Below are positions 42,791-55,200 of a stretch of DNA of 64,000 nucleotides, in pieces. The stretch covers positions 56,011,675 through 56,075,674 of the forward strand of contig NC_085860.1 in NCBI RefSeq assembly GCF_034702125.1. Direction: 5' to 3'. The position numbers and the translations under genes were made by a program. Origin of the DNA: Engraulis encrasicolus. Its lineage: Eukaryota; Chordata; Actinopteri; Clupeiformes; Engraulidae. Under the pieces are notes generated by a model. That model worked only from the letters and a program-made list of their open reading frames with translations, did not search any database and was not told where the DNA came from. Each line of letters starts with the position of its first letter. Position 1 is the stretch's first letter.

Positions 42791-43385
42791 TATTATTACC
42801 GGCCTGCATATTTAAAATATCTTGATCATGTGCAATAAAGCTGTTACAGCAGGAAGGAAATCTCATTTTGAGGTGGTTGGAATGTCTTTGTTTTGCTAAA
42901 TAAATTGTCAAGCTCCACTTGTTTGAATATCTGCATTTGCATATAAAAGACACAGTGCTCATTGAGATGCAGTTCACGTCACTGATTTTTTTTTTTTTTT
43001 TCAAAGACACAGACCCATAAAACTGTCTGTGAACTTTGAATTAGCCAAACGCGTCTACCAACCTCACGCAAGCAAGCACCATGCACACACACAGACACAC
43101 ACTCACACACAGTGCAGCAGCTCGACACAGCTCTGTGCTCCACTTATGCTCTGTTGATTTCAGACAGCCTTGAAGTTCACGTTCCTTTTATCTGTGAAGT
43201 TATGGCAGCAGCTCGCACTGGAGCCCCAAACTCAGAGGAGGAGGGCTGGGGTGGTGTGATGTGGTGCTGGTGGTGGTGGTGGTGGTGGTGTTGTGCACCC
43301 CTCTGTGCCTCATTGTGCCAAGGCCTGGGAAGAAAAGTGAGAGGCGCACACACACTCTCTCACACACGTTTCAGCAGCCGGCAGC

Positions 43386-44279
43386 ATGGCCAGCGAAACA
43401 TCCCAAACCGAAGACTTGCAAGAAGAAATCCATGAGAATGGAGAGGTGCAAAGAGACCGGTAAGGAACTTATTGTTATCTGTCTTGGCTTACGTTACGTC
43501 TTGGGTTTGTGTGTTTGTTCCAGGGATTCATACCCTGCAACTCATTCTATTATTCCCCAGTGGTGATGACAGTTCAGAAATACCTGTGGCCACTGGTGTG
43601 GTATCTTTTGCTTTTACAGACTCTTTTAGATCTCTCACTTTTAAGGATGTATCACATGTTAGGCTTTTGGTTACTTACTGTGGTCATTGTGCAAAATACC
43701 AATGAAAGTCCTCATACTAGGCCGACTCACAAGGGAAGTTTTGATTCCTGTTGAGTCACTTTTGTGTTACTTGATGAATGAATTATGTAAACAAAATATC
43801 AGAAGATGTGTCAAAGTGCTCTCAGAGCTTGTGATTTAGGCTAAATCTGGTCAGTTAGTCATCTTATGGCTGTCTGTTGTGCGGTATGATTTCATTGAGT
43901 GTCTAAAAACGTTTAAAGAAAAATGTGGCAAACCTTCAAACAGTGTGCATCCAGTTGAATCAAAGAGTGCTGTCACCTTTGTTGTGCTATTTGTCTTTGC
44001 CAACACACCACCCTCAGCATCAGAATGAGGATCGGAACTGAAAAATCAATTTGGCTGCCAGCTCTATAGATGTCCTGCTGACTTTTTTCCCCCATCAGTG
44101 GAGGCCAGCATCACAAGACCGACCGTCTTATTCCTGAAAGAATGAATGAACGTAGTTACGGCCCTCTGAATATTCAGAAATGCGTGCACTTGCCTTTCAA
44201 GTGTGCCGGTCGTTGCCTTTCACCCACATTTTAGGCTACTTGGTTTCTAAGAGGGGGGAGAGAGAGAAAGAGAGAGAGG

Positions 44280-44317
<38 letters not shown>

Positions 44318-44320
44318 GAA

Positions 44321-44380
<60 letters not shown>

Positions 44381-47300
44381 TCCCATGCTGGCCTGGCGTA
44401 TGGGAACGACCTGTTCTCCGGGCTTCTATTTGCTCCTCTCGGGGCTAACAAAGCCACTGGGGGCTTTCTGGCTAGGGAGTTCGAAAAGTCGGACATTGTG
44501 TGTGTTGACAATAACACCGGCCGCCAGAGCCATGTGATCTGGTCAGTGCTGCCGGCTAACTGCCTCTGCCTCTGCCTCTAGCCCCACCGCTTCATGGAGG
44601 GCAGGTTGAGTTCAGTGTCCTCTGAAGAACCCCTTCCTCTCCTTTTGTCTCTCTCTCTCTTTTGTTTTTCTCTCTCACTCTCTCTTTTCTCTCTCTTTCT
44701 CTTTCTCACTCAGTTTATCCATCTCCTTTATCACTCTGTCTCTCTATCCTAATCTGTGTCTTTCAGGCTGGATTCCCTGCCACTGGGTTCTATGTCGGAC
44801 CCCAGGAAAGAGGGAGAGAATCAGGATGCGTCTCGTGAGTAGGACACAAGGCTGGGCCAAGCCTCTGTATTGTGGGCCATAGCTGAATCTGAATGGTCCG
44901 AAATATTCTGCCATAGTGCACTGCGTAGAGAATATACCTACAGTATTCTGGAGATGGCCATCAGACACTACCCTGTGTGTCGATTAGTAAATCACAGTGT
45001 AATGTTTCAGAGATTTATGACGAGGTCTTTAAAAATAACTGCTGTTAAGTTGTAGTCATTCACAAAATGTAAACAAATAGTGCATTCCCAAAAGACAGAA
45101 AGGGTCTCTTTTATATACTGTAAAGTGGAGTAATCCAGGTAAGACAAAAGTGCTTATCAAGAGGAAACAAATTATGTATCTTTTAGGAATGTGTTTTCAA
45201 TGACATTGTGCATTTAGTTATCCCACTGCATGTGTACAACATCAGAAAATGTGATATTTATCTCCATGTGATTTGGTTTCCCTGGTTAAAGGCAAAATAA
45301 AGAAAGAAATGAAACAGTTTTTGCCAAGACCCCTTAGTCTTCCCTTCTGCCCTGCCCATTCCACACCGTTTGATACTTCTAGATGCGATGACCAGTGTTT
45401 CCCACAGAATGTTTGTTAGTCAAGGTGGTGGGGTGCTAAAAGTATATTTTTTTGTCAAAGAAACTTTAGAAATTATTACATTCACAGCATCAAATCTTTA
45501 TCTTTTCAGCGGACTTAGTCAAGGTGATTGGTGTTTATTGTCAAGGTGGTTGCCTTAGCAATAAAGTGCTGGGGGAAACCCTGGATGACTTTTTAAAAAT
45601 GAATACAGGTCTAATCAACACACCTCAATTCAATTCAATTCAAAATCAATATTATACCACTGTCATTATTGTACAACTGTATGGGCAGCCATGGATGAAT
45701 GGTTAGAGCGCTGGCCTTTAGATCAGAGGGTCGCAGGTTTAAATCCCACCCTTACCAGCACCTTGTAATAATGTATAATAAAGTAATATTAATGTGCAAA
45801 GTATTAAAGCATAAATGTTGTCATTCCATGCATTGCACCAGAGTTGGCCTCAGGCCAATTTACATCCGCAGTCCCTGGCAGGACATACAACACCAAACAC
45901 ATGTGAACATACGAAGAGTTCAGATGCAAAACCCCCTAACTCCATTTCTGAAGACCTGCACTTCTATATTTTTAGAGAACCACGTTGTTGGTTTGGTTTA
46001 CATTCATGTACTTGATAATACATATAAATACTTATATTACATAAGTAAAATAAAAAAAAATATGCAATTTTGTATAGCTTTGTATTAAATAAAAATGAAT
46101 TAAGATTATTTTCTGAAAAAGCACTTGGGGGGTTTTGCATCTGAACTCTTACACATCATTACAATAAACAAGTCACTCACACAGTGGTGTAGTCTACATA
46201 GAACGCGGGTATACGGAGTATACCCACTCTTAAATTTCAGGGATTTCAGTATACCCACTTAAAATTGATTGATCCATTATTTTGAATGGCACAAATATAT
46301 ACAATATACCCACTTCAAAAAATGCTCAAATATACAGTATACCCAACCATAAAAAAGAAGACTACACCAGAGAGAGTAGAGAGACTATATACTTAAAGAA
46401 TCTCTGACTACACCACTGCACTCACACGAGTGTTCCCTACAGAGTCCCAGAGGAGGAGTGTGGAGGAGGTTTTGGCCCGTGTCGTCCTGGCCCCTGCGCA
46501 GTGTCTCTGGACCACAGAGGCAGCTGGTTCCGTCCTGCTGCGGATAGACGAGGACTGCACCGAGGAGCCCGTCACCGTCCACCAGATGTTCCTGGCCTCC
46601 GTGCAGAGGTACGGTGGCCTGTTTGCCCTGGCCACCAAGAAGCAGGACAAATGGGAGAAGATGACCTTTTGCGAATACTACCAGGGCGCCCGAAAGGCCG
46701 CCAAGAGCTTCCTCAAGGTATGAGATGACGGTGGGAGTCTACCTTGCTATGGCATTTCACATCATTCGCCCGCCGGCTGGCCCATTTTGGCGGAAAACAC
46801 TCACGTCATAACAACATTGCTACGACATAACCAAAAGCCTTAACCCCTTAGCGCAGAGCCTATGTCATAACCTTACTGTCAACAAAATCTGTTTTAATCT
46901 GTTAATCTGTTACTTAAGGGTCTTGGTACTGTCACAGCAATGTCGTTATAATGTAGCTATTGGTAGTGTTTTCAGCAAATAGTAAATAGGCCCACCGGCG
47001 ACCCCATCTGCAGTAAGAGGCTACGTAGGCCTATTAGATTAGACTTGGTCATTACAGTTTTGGTGACAATAAGGTTATAAACACAGGCAAAGGGGTTAAA
47101 GAAGTGTTTAAAGGATCTTTCATAATCGCTTTTATAATTTCAGGGCTGTTCTTTATTGATCACCAATGTATATATTTTGTAACCTTCTGTTTACTGTTTA
47201 TGCGTTTATTGTATACACTACATGTTTTGTTGCTCCCTGCAACTGGGCCTGGAGTATTGCCATGGTGGTGGGTGGCCTCTACCTGGTTATGACATTTCAC

Positions 47301-49174
47301 ATTTATCTGTATTAATACGGTTTTTAAGGGTTGGTTATCACAAATGTGTTCATTTCCTAACCCATCTGTGTGTTTAAAGGGACACTGTGTGAGATTTTTA
47401 GTTGTTTATTTCCAGAATCCATGCTGCGCATTCACTAATGTTACCTTTTTCATGAATACTTACCACCACCTTAAAATAATAAATATTCATTATGACTGAA
47501 AAAATTGCACTTTTCTTACATGAAAAGGGGGATCTTCTCCATGGTCCGCCATTTTGAATTTCCAGAAATAGCCATTTTTAGCTTCAAAAATGATTGTACT
47601 TGGGCCATGATAGAAAATATTAGTTTATTACTCGGTAAACTTTCATGAAAAGATCAAATTTGGCAATAGGCAGCCCAGTTTCAATGAGCAGCATAGTTGC
47701 AGTACCCTTTTTGACCATTTCTTGCACAGTGTACCTTTAAATACAGTATGTGTTTACATCCACTGCATGTTTTGTTGCTACTCTACCTACAGCTGGGTCT
47801 GCAGCGTTTCCATAGCGTTGGCATTCTGGGCTTCAACTCGGCCGAGTGGTTCATCTCTGCCATCGGGGCCATCCTTGCTGGGTGAGCTGCACTTTGCTAA
47901 AGGAGTAAACCAACTCTACCTGCTCACAGAAAACAACACAATGCAACACCAAAATAACACAACAACATAATAATATAGCATAATAACATAGCATAGCTGT
48001 ACATACATAAACATAACATGACACTAAAGAAAATTGTTTTTTGAAAAAAAAGAAAACGCTGTCTTATCTGAAATATCCTGTGCCCACTTGTCTTCTGTTG
48101 TGCAGGGGCATTATGACAGGGATTTACGCCACTAATTCTCCTGAGGCTTGCCACTTTGTGGCCAGTGATGCCAGAGCCGACATAATAGTAGTGGAAAACC
48201 AAAAGCAACTGGACAAAATCCTACAGGTAACAACACGGAAGGTCAATTAGCAGGGATGCATTATGGTTCCAACTTCCATGGGCCCCTGAGCCAGCCCAAA
48301 AGAATGTGTGTCACTAGTTAGCGAAACGATTCAGGATTTCAGTCCAGATGTGAGAGTCTACTATGATCTTAGGGGTTTGAGGGGGTTGTCCCAAGAAAAA
48401 AATGAGAACATTCAGTTGTTAAAAGTGTAATTTAAGTGCAACTTGACAATGGAAATATGCCGTGGGCTTCAGGGCCCCCTTAACTCTTGGGCCTCTGGGC
48501 CTTGGCTAAGTAGGCCCGTTCACAGGGCCGGATTAAGATGGCCTGGGGCCCCTAGGCTACATAATTATGAAATAGGAATGAATGATAGCATGTTTATCAA
48601 TTGTACGACACACAACAGATATATTTTTAATATTGCATCTTGTCACAATTCTACATTTTTTCACTTTCGCCCAATCAGGGGCCCCCTGGCAGGTGGGGCC
48701 CCCTAGGCTGCAGCCATATCTAGCCTGTGCAGTAATTCGGTCCTGGCCATCCCCAGTATGTACTTAACTCTTGGGCCCCTGGGCCTTGACCCTGTAGGCC
48801 CGTTCACAGTAATCTATCCTTGTTAATTAGCCTGTCCTTCACATCACAGCCCTTTTGCGAAGTCCTAGTTTATGGGACTCTGCAATATTAAATGGACTCT
48901 TTACTTGTTCTTTTTCTCATTGTGTTTTGTAGATAAAGGACCAGCTGCCTGATTTGAAAGCCATAGTGCAGTACTCTGAGCCTCCACAGAAGAACCTGCC
49001 CAATCTCTACTCGGTGAATCTTTAACACAACACTTTGTGTCTAATCTTATCCTGTCAACAACATGATTAACGTGGCAGTGTTTACACACACACACATGCA
49101 TGCATGCACGCATGAACGCACACACTCGCTCTCTCGCTTTCTCTCTCTCTGTCTATCACACACACAAATGCACA

Positions 49175-49270
<96 letters not shown>

Positions 49271-52200
49271 AACCCTTTTAACAGCATTCTTTTACTTTCT
49301 GCCAGTGGGAGGAGTTTCTGGACCTTGGATTGAATGTGCCCGATAAAGAACTCGATGACATCATCGACAGCCAGAGACCCAATCAGTGCTGTGTTCTTAT
49401 TTACACATCCGGCACGACGGGCATGCCCAAAGGCGTCATGCTCAGCCACGACAATGTGAGTGACCCCCTTTTACATTACATTACATTACACAAAAGGGTA
49501 GTTCCTCGCGCTTCTGCTTTATCATCTGGTGCATCGACGGGAGAGAGGCAGGAAATCTTCACTTGAAGGACAACACCGGAGCAGCACAGATGTAATTCTT
49601 TGTGTTTTTTATTCAAGTGCACAACATGACTAACGTTTCGATGGTTAGACCATCTTCATCAGAGTCCATGAGTGGAATGGAGAGAAGAGCCTAATTATCT
49701 GAGGCCTTGATTCAGCAGGTGTAGGCCTATGCACCATTGCATTAGGCTATTGGTCCTTCTCCCAAGGTCTCACTCAGGTTGCCCACACCCACAAACTATT
49801 TACAAAAACAAAAACAATGCACAGATGCCAATATAATTTTTGACAGTGACAGGGATTGAGAACAAAGACGATAGGGAAATTGTGGTGCTAAGCTACATGT
49901 TTTTTTTAAAGATATTTTTTGGGCTTTTTGCCTTGTATGGTGACAGGACAGTTAGAGTGAGACAGGAAATTCACGGAGAGAGAGAGAGAGAGATGGGGAA
50001 GGTTCAGCAAATGACCTGGGGCGGAATCGGACACAGGTCATCGCCGGTGTGGTAGTGCAGTGCCCAGCCAACTGAGCCACGACTGGGCCACTAACTACTA
50101 GTGGTGTCAGCAATGATCGATTTGGTGATGCAATCCAATGCGGGGCATGGACGATCCAGAATCGATCCGGCAAGTTACAGAATCGATCCGGCAATTTTTT
50201 TAAGTTTCAATTATTTCCATGGAAATTTTCAGGAGCAAATGAATGTTAAATTAAATAAAAGCAATTCAAAACATTGCAAGACTGATTCAGACTAAAACAG
50301 ACCGATACAGAAAACAGCCAATAAATTGTTGCTATTGCCTCATCATGACTGATTAAGCATTTGCTTTGCTTTCAGTAGAAATGTAATGCATTGCAATGCA
50401 TTGTAGAATTGAATCGGATCGGATCGGATTGCATAGAATCGAATCGAATCGCTACCTCCCGAATTGTGATCGAATCGGATCGTGAGGGCAGTGCCAATCC
50501 ACACCACTAGAAATGATCTAGGTTGGATTCGAACCTGGCTCCCCATAAGAGAGAGAGAGATGGGGTAAGGTTGGGAAAGGACCATGGCAGGCCGGGCTCC
50601 CAATAAAAGAGAGAGATGGGGTAGGGTTGGGAAATGATCTAGGTTGGATTCGAACCTGGCTCCCCATAAAAGAGAGAGAGATGGGGTAAGGTTGGGAAAT
50701 GACCCTGGCAGGCCGGTCTCCAACCTGGGTCTGCAGCCCGTATATATTCTCAGGTGTATTTAGCTCACTACGTCACAGCACCCCCGTCACTGCTGCTGTT
50801 TAAAATGTTTATGGATTGGCACTGCCCCGCATTGGATTGGATCGCTGAATCGATCATTGTTGACACCACTACTAGCTACAGCTCCATGTTGTTGTGGTGA
50901 CGCCACTACTAGCTACAGCTCCATGTTGTTGTGGTGACGCCACTACTAGCTACAGCTCCATGTTGTTGTGGTGACACCACTACTAGCTACAGCTCCATGT
51001 TGTTGTGGTGACACCACTACTAGCTACAGCTCCATGTTGTTGTGGTGACACCACTACTAGCTACAGCTCCATGTTGTTGTGGTGACACCACTACTAGCTA
51101 CAGCTCCATGTTGTTGTGGTGACACCACTACTAGCTACAGCTCCATGTTGTTGTGGTGACGCTCCTTAGATCACCTGGACGGCCATCCACGCCAGCCGAG
51201 CAGGAGACATGACCCCTGCGGACACGCGACAAGAGTCCCTGGTCAGCTACCTGCCCCTCAGCCACATCGCAGCCCAGATCTACGACCTGTGGACCGGCAT
51301 CCACTGGGGAGAGCTGGTCTACTTCGCACAGCCAGACGCTCTGAAGGTACAGGATTGGACGCACGCAGCACATCTTTAGTTTTCAGTTTTACACATCTTT
51401 TCTACGCAACCAATGATGTTGTTGTTGCTGCAAGATTTTTATTCACAAAGTTGGAATTTATTTAGAATGTATCTGTTAAAACAAAATCATTATGACTTGA
51501 TTGATTTCCACTAAGGATAAAAGAAAACGAAAGTGAACAAATACATCAGATGATGTCTTGACATCAAGTCAAGCCAAATCATACAGTACATGTTTCAGCT
51601 ATTAACCACTACAACACTGAGAATATGTCCTAATGTGCCCATATCCAGTGTTCACATCTATGCCATACATACTGGACAAACCTTTTGGTCAATTGAATCT
51701 ACTTGACTACCTAGGGACCTTATCAGGACCCGTTTTGCACCATTGTGACTTAATGCTTGTTTGTATGAAAGTATGCATAAATGTATGAAGGTCTGATTTT
51801 ATGTATGTATGTATGTATGTATGAGTACAACACCATGTTTGAGCTGTCTAATGTGAAGTGCACCTTCAATTTCTCTACTCGATGTTCAAACCTAGTTCAA
51901 ACCTAAGGATGTTTAGTTCAAATTTAAGGATGTTTCGTAGGTCTTTGCGGTAGACGGAACATCCCATGGCTTATACGAATGTTCCCACGTTTCAAACGAA
52001 TGGTCCCCTCGGAAGAATGCATTCGATGAAAAGACCTGTCCCCCTCCACTCTACTCTACTCTACTGTACTCTGTGTCAATCTAGGGCAGTTTAGTGACCA
52101 CCATAAGGGAAGTGAGGCCCTCGTCCCACATGGGCGTGCCCCGCGTCTGGGAGAAGATGATGGAGAAGATCAAAGAGGGCATCGCCCAGTGTGGCTACAT

Positions 52201-55200
52201 GAAGAAGAAGATCGTGGCCTGGGCCATGTCAGTGAGCCAGGAGGCCAACCAAAGGTGTGCCAACAAGTGAGTCAGCTTTGCAGTGTGGGGTTAGGTACTA
52301 CAATGCCTTGCTCAGGGAGGCAGTTCAGTCAGTTTTGCAGTGTGGGGTTAGGTACTATTGCAGTGTGGGGTTAGGTACTATTGCAGTGTGGGGTTAGGTA
52401 CTACAATGCCTTGCTCAGGGAGGCAGTTCAGCCATGGGATGAAGGTTCTGGTTAGGGGTGGGAAGTTATTTTGTCTTCTTTTAATTCATTCATTCAATGG
52501 CAATGACGTTTCGACCTCTCTGTCTTCCTCAAATTCACCACTAGGGGTGGGATTAGAATATGTACCCTCTGATTTAACCCATTGTAGCCCGGAGACACAT
52601 ATACGTTGCATTCAGGTTCTTGAGATTTGAGGAGGTTTTTTTAATTTTTTTTATTAAAGATGTAGGTATGTTAGAGCTGACTGAACACATTCTAATGCAA
52701 AACGAGGGTCCTAGCTTTTAAATGCAACTTATTTCTTATTTCTTTATTTCTTATTTCTACTTATGTTTGTATGTGCTTTGGAGGTTGAGATGCTTAGGAT
52801 TTAATAGGCAGCGGGCACCCTTTCCTAAAAAGGACGTAGGATAAAACGGGTTAAAGGCCAGCGCTCTAATCATTGAGCCACAGCTACCGAATGCCAATGT
52901 AATGTGATATAATTGATAGGGGTCTGTGCAATATGGTTGTGTGCAATATATTTGGTTGCAGTATTCTGGACGAATGTTGTGATGATTGGCCATGATGAGG
53001 TAGGATACGAATAACAGCTGTCTGTTTACATGTTCACTTGTTTACATGTTTTCTTGTTTAGTGTACATGCGTATTATTTGTCTGTCTACTGTACTATACT
53101 GTTTTTCTTTTTGGTACTATATCACACGCACATGCCCAAGCAAAATATCTCTCTTGTAGAGACAATAAAGGCTTATCTTACCTTATCTTATCTTATCTTA
53201 TCTTATCTTATCTTATCTTATCTCATCTTATATAATGTAATGTAATCTTGTTGTTTGTGAGGGATGGGGAGAAGCCGTTCCTCTTTGCGCTGGCCGACGG
53301 CCTGGTCCTGGAGAAGCTGAGGGCGGAGCTGGGCTTCTCCTGCTGCCAGAAGTTCTTCTCGGGCGCCGCCCCCATCGGCAGCGAGACGATGCAGTTCTTC
53401 CTGGGCCTGAACATCAGGATGTACGAGGCCTACGGCATGAGCGAGAGCACGGGGCCACACTTCATGTCGGGAGCCAGGGGTTACAAGTTACCCAGGTGAG
53501 CTGAGCACCCAGCAAGCAAGACTTCCACTTCCATCTTCTTAACAACAATGCGGTGGTGTCTCCAAATCATCAGACATCATGGGGCAGAACAATTATGCCC
53601 TGGCTACAGTTACCAAATCATGGACTTTCAAACCAACAGACCACCATGATAAGCCCACCCCAGTACCTCCATGTATCAAATCTACTGTCCTACTGTATAT
53701 GTCTTTTGTTAAGAATGTGAGCCCTGAGTCCCCTGAGCCCTCAACAGCCAGGCATCTCCTCACTGCTCTTAGCAGGTTGCCCATCCCCCGTTGCTGGTGG
53801 GCTACCTGTCCCCCCCCTCTTTCTACTACTCTCCTCTGCCTGACCTGTGCACTCTGTGATTTCCGTTCGTGGCCCTATAGTGGGTTGCTAGGGGCCCTCG
53901 GCAACAGGCGCTCCCCCTGCTACTGACATACAGACCCCTTTCACTGACCTACAGACCCGGTACTTTTCCGTCATGCACCGAGTGTGTGGGTAGGCAGTGA
54001 TTGGCCCAGCAAGCAGACCTTCCGGCTCCAGAGGTGGGTCCTGGCCTGCTGGTAACACCCCTGGCTCGGCACCCTGCTGTGCTGCTGGGAGCATATAGGG
54101 CCAGGACAAGAGGTCACCACAGACCACTCATCGGACGGGGACTCCATGCACACTTGGGATCCATCTTTCTCATCATCTTGGACGTTTCAGGATCCCAGCG
54201 TCCACTCATGTACTCTTGCCGTGCGTCTTTGAGATAAAATCACGGTTTTCACGGCTTGCCTTCACATCTGTGTGTGTCTGACTTCATTGGACATCTTCAT
54301 ACTGTTCTGGCCGGACAGCCTGTGGTGTTTGTTGTATACCTGATCCAGCCCCTATCATACAGTCCTTTTTCGGGTGCACACAGCAATATATTTTTTTCAT
54401 CTTTGATATGTATATTGAATGTAATGATATATTCACTTTACATGACTGAATATATATTGAATGTATGTTGAACGTCTATGTGACTGATATGATACATTGA
54501 ATGTCATACTGTATTGTGATATGTAGTATATATGAAATATGATTTCAGCTGTGGTAAAGTGGTCCCAGGCTGCAAAGCGAAGCTGGCCGACGTGGACGCT
54601 GACGGGACCGGGGAGGTGTGTTTCTGGGGCCGCAACGTCTTCATGGGCTATCTGAACATGGAGGACAAGACCAGGGAGGCCCTGGACGAGCAGGGCTGGC
54701 TGCGGTCAGGTGACCTGGGCAAGATGGACGCCGAGGGCTTCCTCTTCGTCACAGGAAGGATCAAAGGTAAACAGTCAGATACTAATCAAATCATCACTGT
54801 CCAGCAGAAACCTCGTAACTATTATTTCTTGTCTTTTCACTCTTTCTTTACTTACTTTTTAAATATGAATCAGTAGCATTGGTCAGTCTCCATGAGAATA
54901 TAATGTATTATCAATTATCTAAAAACAGCTTTAATGATGAAATCTATTTATTTGGAACACAGTGATTGTAAATATATTTTTAAATAATACAATACAAGTG
55001 GCGATGCAAGGTTTTTGCCGCACAGCGACGAAATACAAAAGACTACACAGTACACTCACTGTATGTATACAGGAAGAACAGAGTCTATCTATCAACCATC
55101 TCTGGGAACTAGGGCTTCGTGCCTCATGGCATGCCTCAATCATCTCTTTGTCTCTCCTCCCTCCTGGCTATGTGCGTAATGTGTTCACTCATGCGTGCAG

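Noticed and set aside
43261..43435. Coding sequence immediately upstream of the acsbg1 start
   Set aside because: The (GGT)n-rich plus frames are low complexity and out of frame with the acsbg1 ATG at 43386; treated as 5' UTR or promoter.
46408..46728. Alternative frames overlapping acsbg1 exon 3
   Set aside because: Shadows of a GC-rich exon; the plus frame [14 protein letters not shown] is the one that splices in phase.
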